From Rhizobium sp. (GTDB lineage Bacteria; Pseudomonadota; Alphaproteobacteria; Rhizobiales; Rhizobiaceae): DNA of 42,627 nt. The DNA lies in the NCBI GenBank assembly GCA_027533385.1, contig JAPZUE010000076.1:1-42627 (forward strand), in the 5' to 3' direction. The notes beneath the pieces were generated by a model. It did not search any database. It was given only the letters and a program-made list of their open reading frames with translations, and had not been told where the DNA came from. Each line of letters starts with the position of its first letter. Position 1 is the stretch's first letter. Shown piece by piece: positions 15,141 through 23,078 of the stretch. Made by a program: the position numbers and the translations under genes.

Positions 15141-16475
15141 ATGGCGAGCATGACCGGTTCTGCCTCCCCCGCCGCCCAGAAAGGCCGCACCACCTCCGAT
15201 GACGATCATCACGTATCGCCTTCGGATATCGCGGTCGGCGTCATCATCGGGCGCACGTCGGAATTCTTCGACTTCTTCGTTTTCGCCATCGCTTCGGTGA
15301 TCGTGTTCCCGGCGCGTATCTTTCCGTTTCTCGATCCGCTGACCGGAACCTTGTGGTCGTTTGCGCTGGTGGCCCTTGCGTTTGTGGCGCGGCCGCTCGG
15401 CACGGTGCTCTTCACAGCGCTCGACCGACGACACGGTCGAGTCACGAAGCTGACGGTTGCGCTTTTCCTGCTCGGAACCTCCACAGTGGCCATGGGCCTC
15501 GTGCCGTCCTACGAAACGGCCGGATGGTGGGCGATTGCCATGCTGGCGCTGCTGCGCATCGGCCAGGGTCTGGCACTCGGCGGCACCTGGGATGGTCTCG
15601 CGCCGCTCTTGGCAATCACTGCATCGAAGGACAAGCGCGGCTTCTATGCGATGATTCCGCAGCTCGGCGCCGTCGTCGGCCTTGCCGTTGCAGCCGTGCT
15701 CTTCGCCTATCTGGTACTGACGCTCTCGGCTGCGGACTTCCTCGACTGGGGCTGGCGCTATCCGTTCTTCGTCGCCTTCGCGATCAACGTGGTGGCACTC
15801 TTTGCACGCCTGCGCATCGTCGACACGCCGGAGTTCAAGGAACTGTTCGAGACGAACGAACTGACCCCGACAAGTCTGCGCACCACCCTGTCCCAGGATG
15901 GGCGCACCGTGCTCCTGGGCATCTTCGTGCCGCTGGCAAGCTTCGCCATGTTCCACATGGTAACGGTCTTCCCGCTGTCGTGGATCTACCTCTACACGAA
16001 TGAAGCCCCCGGCACCTTCCTGCTGATCGAAGCTGTCGGGGCGGGCGTCGGCATCATCGCCATGCTATTCTCCGGATGGCTGTCCGATCGCATCGGACGC
16101 GAGAAGATCCTCATCTGGGGTGCGTGGGCGATCGGCGGCTTCGCGCTGACGGCCCCGCTGCTGCTCAATGCAGGACAGTCAGGGGTTATCGCTTACATGA
16201 TGATCGGCTTCCTCATCCTGGGCTTCAACTTCGCCCAGTCGTCGGGCACGATCGCCTCGCTGTTCGACCGGCGCAACCGCTACACGGCTTCGGCCGTTGT
16301 TTCGGCACTGTCCTGGATGTTCGGCGCCGGTTTTGCGCCGCTGGCCGCACTTCTGCTCTCGACATGGTTCGGGCTCTACGCAGCCGGCCTCTATCTTCTG
16401 TCCGGTGCAATCTGCACGCTGATCTCTCTGGCGCTCGCACGTCAGATCTCCCTGCAGCCCAAGGGACAGGAATAG
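15141..16475 (+). CDS. MFS transporter of the metabolite:H+ symporter type, cyo-linked
   Basis: This 444-residue inner-membrane transporter has about 12 membrane segments. The N-terminal signature is GVIIGRTSEFFDFFVFAIASVIVFP, typical of metabolite:H+ symporters. It has the MFS loop motifs FVARPLGTVLFTALDRRHGR between helices 2-3 and GWLSDRIGREK between helices 8-9. The cytoplasmic N terminus is acidic and histidine-containing (DDDHH). It is divergent from cyoABCD across a shared control region and ends at a strong terminator, so it is a single-gene unit probably co-regulated with the oxidase. A substrate such as a carboxylate is typical of the family; a role in respiratory metal or metabolite supply is conceivable but unsupported. 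Confidence 0.85.
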   Translation: MASMTGSASPAAQKGRTTSDDDHHVSPSDIAVGVIIGRTSEFFDFFVFAIASVIVFPARIFPFLDPLTGTLWSFALVALAFVARPLGTVLFTALDRRHGRVTKLTVALFLLGTSTVAMGLVPSYETAGWWAIAMLALLRIGQGLALGGTWDGLAPLLAITASKDKRGFYAMIPQLGAVVGLAVAAVLFAYLVLTLSAADFLDWGWRYPFFVAFAINVVALFARLRIVDTPEFKELFETNELTPTSLRTTLSQDGRTVLLGIFVPLASFAMFHMVTVFPLSWIYLYTNEAPGTFLLIEAVGAGVGIIAMLFSGWLSDRIGREKILIWGAWAIGGFALTAPLLLNAGQSGVIAYMMIGFLILGFNFAQSSGTIASLFDRRNRYTASAVVSALSWMFGAGFAPLAALLLSTWFGLYAAGLYLLSGAICTLISLALARQISLQPKGQE

Positions 16476-16517
16476 ACGACAGCCGCAAAGAAGACGTCAA
16501 ACCAGCCTTACAAGCAG

Positions 16518-16548
16518 CCCCCGGAGTCGCCCGACTTCGGGGGTTTTC
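16518..16548 (+). terminator. Rho-independent terminator after the MFS gene
   Basis: CCCCCGGAGTCG (16518-16529) pairs with CGACTTCGGGGG (16532-16543) with one G-T wobble, and TTTT follows at 16544-16547. The two innermost pairs must open to form a loop. It lies 42 bp after the MFS stop, on the same strand. Confidence 0.85.
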
Positions 16549-16712
16549 TGTTGCGTTGAATGCAGCCCAATCGATCGATCGCAGAGATCCATCTCGGGTG
16601 AGCGCTTCAAGCCAGGAACCACGACTTGCCGCTTGATGAAAAGCGGGCTTCGCCCTAATTTGCCCAGACTGGTGTTTGCACTCATGACAGAAGAAATTGG
16701 CGGGTGGTTTGG

Positions 16713-18245
16713 ATGAAGAGCTACTTGCCGACACGCGCGCAGGATTTTGCGACGCTGGTCATTGCGGTCGCCTGGCTCGGATATGTGTTCATGGCCGTCG
16801 CCTGGGCCGTGCAGTCCTATCGCAGCACGATGCAGGCCGCCGAGGATCGCGTCAATTCATCCAGTCTGGTCGTTGCAACCCATGCGCAATGGGTCAATGA
16901 ATTTGCGTTGCAGGCGACGCGGCGCATCGCAGATGCTGCGGAGGGGGAGGACCGCCGCTACCGCGACATCGCAGCAAGCGTCGCAACGGCCATCGAGGGC
17001 CTTCCAGGCAGTGTGAAGGTCTATATCGTCGACGCCGAAGGAAACACTCGCTATTCGAGCGATCCCGAGGTCAAACCTGTCAACATCACGGATCGTGCCT
17101 ACTTCGAGATGCTGAAGAAGGGGGCGCCCTCCCATGTCTCGTCGCTGCTGATCAGCCGGCTCAATGGCGAGCAGATTTTCGTGTTCAGCAGGCGGCTGGA
17201 AAAGAATGGAGTCTTTTCCGGGACGGTCAATCTGTCTCTTTCCACCGAGATCATGAAGCCCATATGGGACGCGGTGAATCTCGGCGGAGACTTCGCGGTG
17301 AGCTTCATTCGCAACGACGGACAGCTGGTGGCGCGGTATCCGAAACCAGACAAACCGCTCGACTTGAGCAACTATATCCTTTTCACCGACTACCTGCAGG
17401 AAACATCCAGCGGCACTTACACGGCCGATGCTTCACCTCTCGATGGCGTGGAAAGGATTGTCGGATACAGAAAGGTCGAGGGCACTCCTTTCGTCGCCAT
17501 TGCGGCCGGAGACCTCGACCTGCTCATGGGGCCATTCTGGCGAAACGTATTGATCCTGGCGGTCGTGACGTCCCTTGCCTGCCTCGGTTCCTTCGCCGCC
17601 GCCTGGCGCATAAGGTCTCTGGTGCATGCCCAGGAACAGCAAAGCGCAGCGCTCTCCGATGCGTTGAAGAAGAACCAGTTCCTGCTCCGCGAAATTCATC
17701 ATCGGGTCAAAAACAATCTTCAATCCGTCATGTCGCTGGTGAGGCTACATCTGAAGCCGCATGAAGGGTCTCAGGCGCTCACGGACAGGATCAAGGCGAT
17801 GGTCGAAGTCCATCAGCTGATCTACCAGCACGACCGCTTCGTGGCGCTGAAGGCCGACTCCCTGATCCAGGCGGTCGTCCAGGGCGTGGTGACGTCGTTC
17901 GGCAGTCCGGTGCAGACGGTATTCAACCTTGAGCCGACCGAAGTCTCGAACGACCGCGCAACGGCGCTGGCTCTGCTGGTCAACGAAGTCGTGTCCAACA
18001 GCCTGAAATATGCCTTTGCGGATGTGTCCCGGCCCATGCTTGCGATCACGCTGCGCAGTTCGGATGAGCCAGGCTATTTCTGGCTGGAGATCACGGATAA
18101 CGGTCCGGGCTTTGCCAGCGATACGGTGAAGAAGGGAACCGGGACCAAGCTGATCGAGGGTTCAGTCCGTCAACTCGATGGTCGCTATACGATGACCCAG
18201 GAGCAGGGAGCAGCATTCAAGGCGCATCTCAAGCTCCTGGATTGA
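16713..18245 (+). CDS. Membrane sensor histidine kinase, HWE/HisKA_2 type
   Basis: This 510-residue sensor kinase has membrane segments at about residues 12-33 and 278-300 that enclose a periplasmic PDC/dCache-like sensor domain. The cytoplasmic part has the HisKA_2 motif REIHHRVKNNLQSVMSL (His329/His330), an N-box NEVVSNSLKYAF and a G-box DNGPGF, and ends with GGG-poor ATPase motifs typical of this class. The ATG at 16713 is preferred to the GTG at 16704 because GGTGG precedes it. No response regulator is adjacent, so it is an orphan. In alphaproteobacteria such kinases often feed the general stress response (PhyR) or diguanylate systems; that is only a family-level suggestion. Confidence 0.9.
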   Translation: MKSYLPTRAQDFATLVIAVAWLGYVFMAVAWAVQSYRSTMQAAEDRVNSSSLVVATHAQWVNEFALQATRRIADAAEGEDRRYRDIAASVATAIEGLPGSVKVYIVDAEGNTRYSSDPEVKPVNITDRAYFEMLKKGAPSHVSSLLISRLNGEQIFVFSRRLEKNGVFSGTVNLSLSTEIMKPIWDAVNLGGDFAVSFIRNDGQLVARYPKPDKPLDLSNYILFTDYLQETSSGTYTADASPLDGVERIVGYRKVEGTPFVAIAAGDLDLLMGPFWRNVLILAVVTSLACLGSFAAAWRIRSLVHAQEQQSAALSDALKKNQFLLREIHHRVKNNLQSVMSLVRLHLKPHEGSQALTDRIKAMVEVHQLIYQHDRFVALKADSLIQAVVQGVVTSFGSPVQTVFNLEPTEVSNDRATALALLVNEVVSNSLKYAFADVSRPMLAITLRSSDEPGYFWLEITDNGPGFASDTVKKGTGTKLIEGSVRQLDGRYTMTQEQGAAFKAHLKLLD

Positions 18246-18336
18246 CGGGCGGAGCGGCGGCGCTCTCAATCCACGTTTGTTGCGCTTTCGTCGTTCGTTC
18301 CGACGAGCGGCAATGGCCCGACCAATTCGCGTTGAT

Positions 18337-18351
18337 CAGGCCACCGGCCTG
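18337..18351 (-). other. Short hairpin just after the TonB-receptor stop
   Basis: CAGGCC ACC GGCCTG is a perfect 6-bp stem with a 3-base loop, beginning 2 bp after the receptor stop codon on the minus strand. No T-run follows, so it may be a weak or Rho-assisted terminator or merely an mRNA-stabilising end. Confidence 0.35.
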
Positions 18352-18353
18352 TC

Positions 18354-21263
18354 TCAGAACTCCGCAGACGCGCCGACCCAGAGTGTCCGGCCTATCACCC
18401 AGGGCTGCTTGTCCTGGGCCGTGGCATTGCCCAGCTCGTTGAACAGGTTGACCACCTTGAAGTTCACCGTCAGGCCGTGGTCATCGATCGACGCGACCTT
18501 ATAGGAGCCGGCAATGTCGACAGTCAGCACAGCATCGAAGGCCTTATCGTCCCAGACATCGTGTTGGATGCCGTCAATGTCCTCGGTATCGCCGGTTTCT
18601 GCAACACCATCATAGGCAAAGTTGTAGTTGGCGGAGAGCCCGAGCAACAGGCGTTCATCGAAGAAGCTGCCCGAGATACCAATCTGAGCTCGCAGGGGAA
18701 TATCCATGTTGCCTTTAACAGCATCGAAGCCCGCTTGGGTATAGGACATGCCCTTGTAGGCAATCCGCTCTTCAAGCTCGTCTTCGTCAGCGAAATAGCT
18801 GTCGGCCGAGACATAGCGGTGGGCCCAGGTGATCGAGGCGGAGAGTTCGGCGTCTTCTGCCGGGTTCCAGTCGGCTGTCGGCAACTCTTTCACATATTCT
18901 GCCGAGACGGAATCATAAGAGCCTTCGGCATTGTTGGTCAGAACGTAAGAGGAGTTCGTCGGTGTCGCGGAAGAGTATTGGTCCCGCGAACTGCGATGGA
19001 TGTAACGCAGGCGCCAATCCCCATCCGTGATCGGATCAACAAGCTTGATGGCAGCCGTGAATTCATCAGTGTAAGGCGTTTCTAGATCCGAAGCGTCGAG
19101 CGAATAATAGGTCTGCGCCGGCGTGGTGCTGAAATTGCCGACCACTCCTGTCGAGCTTGGCGTCCTTGTATACGTGATGACCCGTGGCTGCTGATCGCGA
19201 ATGGCATAGGCAAGGTTTGCAGCGTCGTAGTACCGGTTGTAGCCCCCGGAAATGGCGAGCTCCTCCATCGGCGTCACGGTGGCGACAAGGCGCGGCGCAA
19301 TGTTCAGGTTGCCCTGAAAATCGTCATAGTCGAGGCGGATGCCAGGACGGATGTTGAGCCAGTCGAATGTCTGATCGAGCTCCAAATAGCCGTTGGCCTG
19401 CATGATCTGGGCCGAGATTTCATACGCCTTGTAGACCGCCTTCGAAGCGGCAAACTGCTCCGAGTAGCATTCCTCGGTCGTGTTGCATGTGAAAGTCCGT
19501 CTGCCAGCGGTCCAAAGATTGTTGTAGGATGCGGCAACGCGATATGTGTAGTTCACATAGTCCTTCGCGCGCGAACGTTGTGCCTGCGTATATCCAAACT
19601 CGTAGCCGGTTCGGAACTTTCCATTCCACACATCGCCGGCTAGATCCTGGGACCAGGTATAACGCTCCTGCCCCTGAAGGCGCTCGGATCCCATGCCGCC
19701 CTCGCGGCAGGCTGTGTTGGTGGTCGATGTGTAGTCGATGCGGCACCAGTCGAGCATGCTGGTCTCAAATACCCGGACACCGGAGCGAAAATAGGTTGAC
19801 TGCCAGTTTCGCACGATGTTGTCGCCGCCGAGGTTGAGCGTATCGGATGTCGAGCTGGTTATCCTGCTCGTCAACGAGACGTTGGACAACGCGACGCCAC
19901 CGAGGGAAAGGTCCTCGAAGTCGTAGATGTTTTCCAGCCTGCCAGCATAGGTCTGGGTCGCGGTATCGATCTCCAGGTCACGGTAGTCGTGTGATTGGAA
20001 GTCCTGATAGTAATCCGTATGGATACCTTCCAGCTTGAACAGACCGAAATCAGTGTCTGCGTTGGCCTGAAGCCGGTAGAACTCGTTCTTGGATTCGGAC
20101 TCCACAAGCTCGTCGCCGTAGATGTAGTTCTTCGCCTTGCTGGTCCAGGCATCCGTCACGCTATACTGGCCAATGACGGCGATGTTGTCAGCGATCGGAC
20201 CGGTGACGGAAAAGGCCTTCTTCGTCTTGTCGAACTCCGGCTGTTTCACATTATTCGGATTCAGACCGTCATCCGTGGCGAGATTGTACTTCACGAGATC
20301 ATCGCTCTCGTACTCCATCGATGCCGTCGCTCTCAGCCTGTCGGTTGCGGGCTGCATCAGCTTGTATTCAACAACGCCACCCTGGAAGGAGCCGTAGCGG
20401 GCAGAGGCATTGCTGTCGATGACGGTTGCGGACTCGACAAAATCCGTCGGGACGAAGACCGTCTGAGAATGCAGACCATAGATGCGGTCGGCGTTATAGG
20501 CCGTATCATCGTCCGACAGTTCGCCATAGCCGCCTTGATTATACGGCTCCTCGGTTCCTGTGATCGTGTTGATGCCGATACCGTTCAGGATGAAGTTATT
20601 CTCATAAGTGCGTCCGCCTGAGATCGAGACTTCCTGGGGCTTTGTGTTCAGGATCGCCTGCCCCTCGACGCCCGCATTCTCGTTCGTATCGTCCTGGTAC
20701 TGCACATTCGGCAGACCGCGCAGGAAGCTGTTGGCATCCGCGCTGCTCGTGCGGATACCGATCTGGGTCGAATCCATCACCGTAGCCCCCGTATCGGCAG
20801 CGCTCTCAGTCCCGAGCTTTACGCCGCCACCTGAGGAGGAGACGGTGATCTCCTCGAGCACGGTCGTGCCAGCGGCGGCGGCCTCGTCGATGGCGGCAGC
20901 AGCGACCAGGGACGCGGTGCGGGCCCCGGTGACGCGGATTTCGATGTCAGAACCACCGATAAGGGTGCGCAGGGCCGAAAGCGGATCGGTTTCACCGGCA
21001 ACAGCGCTGGAAGTGCGGCCCGAAACAAGGGCTGCAGCATAGCCGACCTGCCAGCCTGTTTGGCGGGTAAAGGCTCTGAGAGCTGCATCGAGGGACTGGG
21101 CAGGGATGGAAATCGCCCGGGGGCCGTTTGCCGCCGGGCTTGCGCCAACATCCTGTGCCTGAGCGGAAAACACACCGGCCGAAACCGAAACCAGTGCCGT
21201 GGACACCATGAACATGGCAAGCCTGCGCCTGCCCATCGATACTCTACGCTTTACCATTTTCAT
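18354..21263 (-). CDS. TonB-dependent outer-membrane receptor with STN signalling domain (FecA type)
   Basis: This 969-residue outer-membrane transporter has a signal peptide ending near residue 36 (AQA). An N-terminal STN signalling domain follows (about residues 48-112, AISIPAQSLDAALRAFTRQTGW), then a TonB-box-like EEITVSS (137-143). The plug covers about residues 155-300, with FLRGLPNVQYQDDTNENAGVEG and FILNGIGINTI. The beta-barrel ends in a terminal Phe (LWVGASAEF). The STN domain lets ligand-loaded receptor signal through FecR to a FecI sigma factor, and both genes lie directly upstream on the same strand. The ligand is unknown. The co-transcribed M16 protease raises the possibility of a protein or peptide ligand, as for ferredoxin receptor FusA. 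Confidence 0.92.
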   Translation of the reverse strand: MKMVKRRVSMGRRRLAMFMVSTALVSVSAGVFSAQAQDVGASPAANGPRAISIPAQSLDAALRAFTRQTGWQVGYAAALVSGRTSSAVAGETDPLSALRTLIGGSDIEIRVTGARTASLVAAAAIDEAAAAGTTVLEEITVSSSGGGVKLGTESAADTGATVMDSTQIGIRTSSADANSFLRGLPNVQYQDDTNENAGVEGQAILNTKPQEVSISGGRTYENNFILNGIGINTITGTEEPYNQGGYGELSDDDTAYNADRIYGLHSQTVFVPTDFVESATVIDSNASARYGSFQGGVVEYKLMQPATDRLRATASMEYESDDLVKYNLATDDGLNPNNVKQPEFDKTKKAFSVTGPIADNIAVIGQYSVTDAWTSKAKNYIYGDELVESESKNEFYRLQANADTDFGLFKLEGIHTDYYQDFQSHDYRDLEIDTATQTYAGRLENIYDFEDLSLGGVALSNVSLTSRITSSTSDTLNLGGDNIVRNWQSTYFRSGVRVFETSMLDWCRIDYTSTTNTACREGGMGSERLQGQERYTWSQDLAGDVWNGKFRTGYEFGYTQAQRSRAKDYVNYTYRVAASYNNLWTAGRRTFTCNTTEECYSEQFAASKAVYKAYEISAQIMQANGYLELDQTFDWLNIRPGIRLDYDDFQGNLNIAPRLVATVTPMEELAISGGYNRYYDAANLAYAIRDQQPRVITYTRTPSSTGVVGNFSTTPAQTYYSLDASDLETPYTDEFTAAIKLVDPITDGDWRLRYIHRSSRDQYSSATPTNSSYVLTNNAEGSYDSVSAEYVKELPTADWNPAEDAELSASITWAHRYVSADSYFADEDELEERIAYKGMSYTQAGFDAVKGNMDIPLRAQIGISGSFFDERLLLGLSANYNFAYDGVAETGDTEDIDGIQHDVWDDKAFDAVLTVDIAGSYKVASIDDHGLTVNFKVVNLFNELGNATAQDKQPWVIGRTLWVGASAEF

Positions 21264-21306
21264 CCCGGGCAGGAAGCCCTTGTCACCCTGTTGTCACCCC
21301 ACCGCC

Positions 21307-21319
21307 GCGCATCATGCGC
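21307..21319. repeat. Perfect palindrome upstream of the TonB receptor gene
   Basis: GCGCATCATGCGC (6-bp arms, 1-bp centre; one further C-G pair outside) lies 44 bp upstream of the receptor ATG, within the 115-bp gap after the FecR gene. A tandem GGGTGACAA repeat (minus strand) lies between the palindrome and the ATG. These could form a receptor-specific promoter or operator region; no ECF consensus can be assigned by eye. Confidence 0.4.
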
Positions 21320-21355
21320 GTCGGTTCTGATAGGGATGACGAGTGAGCCCGGCCG

Positions 21356-21377
21356 GTCTCACAAAAAAACTTGAGAC
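21356..21377 (-). other. Inverted repeat immediately after the FecR stop
   Basis: GTCTCA (21356-21361) and TGAGAC (21372-21377) form a 6-bp inverted repeat around a 10-base spacer that contains a run of seven A (T on the minus strand). It starts one base after the anti-sigma factor stop. It may attenuate readthrough from the sigma/anti-sigma genes into the receptor gene, or be an operator for the receptor promoter. Confidence 0.4.
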
Positions 21378-21378
21378 T

Positions 21379-22374
21379 TTAGTGAATGAATATGACGCCC
21401 CCTGGCAGATGCTCGATGCGGGCGCCTGCAGCCGTGACAACGCTTTCGATTGCTGCACCCGCCTCGGCAATTCGGAAACTGCCGCTGACAGGCGTGTCCA
21501 GGACGGCAGTCGGCAAGGTGACGATCGTCAGATCCGTATGGCGACCAATCTCCTCAAGCGCCGCCCGCAGAGGCTCTGCGGAAAGCTGGATCCAGCCTTC
21601 GCGCCAGGCGAGGCGGGTTTCACCATCCTCTGCCGGCAGGAAGGAGATCCGCGAATGATCGACGGCCGCCGTCTGCCCGGGCGACAGAGCCACGGGGCTT
21701 GATTGCGTATCATCCCGGGTCAGCATCACGCGTCCGCTTTGGAGATGCACAACGTCCGCCGCCGCCTCCCGTGCCACGTTGAAGGCCGTGCCCGTCACCT
21801 TCACAATGCCGAAGCCCCCGGTCACCGTGAAAGGACGGGTAGAATCATGCGCGACCTCGAAAAAGGCCTCACCCTGGAGAAGGCTGACAGCCCTTCGGCC
21901 ATCCTCGAAATCGACAGTCACGGCCGTTTGGCTGTTCATTTGCAGGCGCGAGCCATCGGGCAGATCGATCGTGACGATTTCGCCGGCAGCCGTCCGATAG
22001 TCCGCTCGCTTACCCAGGAACCAGCCGCTGACAAGCAGCGGTACCATCAGTGCAACCGCCAGAGAGGCAGCGACGGCCAGTGCCACAGGCGAGAGGCGCC
22101 ATGACGTCGCGGTCGGGCGTGGCGATGCCGGGATGGGTGGCTTCTCCGTGGGCATGGTCTGGGCGGTCGCGACAGTCAATTCAGGACAGTCATAGAGCGC
22201 CAGCACCCGCGCCAGCGCCTCGCCCCGGTCGGCCCCTTCGGCTAACCAGGCGTTCAGGGCGGTGCTGTCCGCTTCTCTGGCCTTCAGCCGCAGCACCCAT
22301 TCAAGTGCCTGGTCCGTGACTGGGTCGGGGTGCCGATAGCCCGCTTCGTCCTCTTGGTCAGTCAATACGTGCAT
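21379..22374 (-). CDS. FecR-like anti-sigma factor / transmembrane sensor
   Basis: This 331-residue inner-membrane regulator transmits the receptor signal to the ECF sigma factor. It has an N-terminal cytoplasmic DUF4880-like region (residues about 17-65, QALEWVLRLKAREADSTALNAWLAEG) and one membrane helix (about 95-118). The periplasmic FecR domain follows (about 125-235: YRTAAGEIVTIDLPDGSRLQMNS, then GEAFFEV and FGIVKVTGTAFNV), and the C-terminal domain (about 255-331) is of the secretin/STN-like type that contacts the receptor. It lies 95 bp downstream of the sigma gene and upstream of its cognate receptor. Arg-Trp patterns typical of FecR proteins are present in WREGWIQL. Confidence 0.9.
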   Translation of the reverse strand: MHVLTDQEDEAGYRHPDPVTDQALEWVLRLKAREADSTALNAWLAEGADRGEALARVLALYDCPELTVATAQTMPTEKPPIPASPRPTATSWRLSPVALAVAASLAVALMVPLLVSGWFLGKRADYRTAAGEIVTIDLPDGSRLQMNSQTAVTVDFEDGRRAVSLLQGEAFFEVAHDSTRPFTVTGGFGIVKVTGTAFNVAREAAADVVHLQSGRVMLTRDDTQSSPVALSPGQTAAVDHSRISFLPAEDGETRLAWREGWIQLSAEPLRAALEEIGRHTDLTIVTLPTAVLDTPVSGSFRIAEAGAAIESVVTAAGARIEHLPGGVIFIH

Positions 22375-22468
22375 GGCGGTCTTCCGCTTGAAATAGAGCC
22401 CGTGAAAAGATGACGTTTCAAAATGCTTGCCCTCCCAAAAATCTCAGCTTCCCCCCTCCCTGCACGTT

Positions 22469-22990
22469 TCATCGATCCATCTTCTCCCGAATCTCCAGGA
22501 GCACGGCCATGGCCATCTTCATGTCGTTGAAAACGGTGTTGGGCGACACGCCCAGCCTCCTGGCGATCTCGGGATAGGTGAGGCCTTCCAGCCGGTTGAG
22601 GCACCAGGCCGAACGGGCCCGGGGTGGCAGGGTGAGCAGGGCACGGTTGAAGGCCTGGACCAGATCACGCTGGATGGCCTGCTCCTCGATGCTCGGCTGA
22701 GGGTCGACAACAACCACGGCAGCGGCGGCCTCCATATCCCGCTCTTCATGCAGAGCGCGCACCTTGCTGCGACGCAGGTGATCGAGCGCAAGATTGCGCG
22801 CGGTTTGCCAAAGAAAAGCTTCGATATTGCCCGGCGTGCCCTGATCGAGCGCCCGTCGCGCTCTCAGATAGGCGTCGTGCGTCAATTCCTCTGCTTCTGC
22901 GGCGTTGCGCACGATGCGGAGGATCGCTCGATAAAGGGATCGTCGCATGCCGAGAAAGGCGTCATCAAGCTTTTGCGTATCGACGGTCAT
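22469..22990 (-). CDS. ECF sigma factor, FecI-like (sigma-70 family)
   Basis: This 173-residue extracytoplasmic-function sigma factor has region 2 at about residues 12-80 (LYRAILRIVRNAAEAEELTHDAYLRA, then FLWQTARNLALDHLRR) and region 4 at about 115-168 (LPPRARSAWCLNRLEGLTYPEIARRLGVSPNTVF). The ATG at 22990 gives the family-typical N terminus; the open frame runs 21 codons further upstream without a good start. It has no strong ribosome site. It is followed by its FecR-type partner and the receptor, and preceded by an M16 protease gene 88 bp upstream on the same strand, so it probably activates the receptor gene and perhaps the whole cluster. Confidence 0.92.
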   Translation of the reverse strand: MTVDTQKLDDAFLGMRRSLYRAILRIVRNAAEAEELTHDAYLRARRALDQGTPGNIEAFLWQTARNLALDHLRRSKVRALHEERDMEAAAAVVVVDPQPSIEEQAIQRDLVQAFNRALLTLPPRARSAWCLNRLEGLTYPEIARRLGVSPNTVFNDMKMAMAVLLEIREKMDR

Positions 22991-23078
22991 GGTCGCGCCA
23001 TGTCGAAGCCGGCACGCCAAGCGGCCGCAAGCGGCCAGCGCGTGGCATTGCAAGCCTTTCTCTGGGCCGTGCTTCCGG

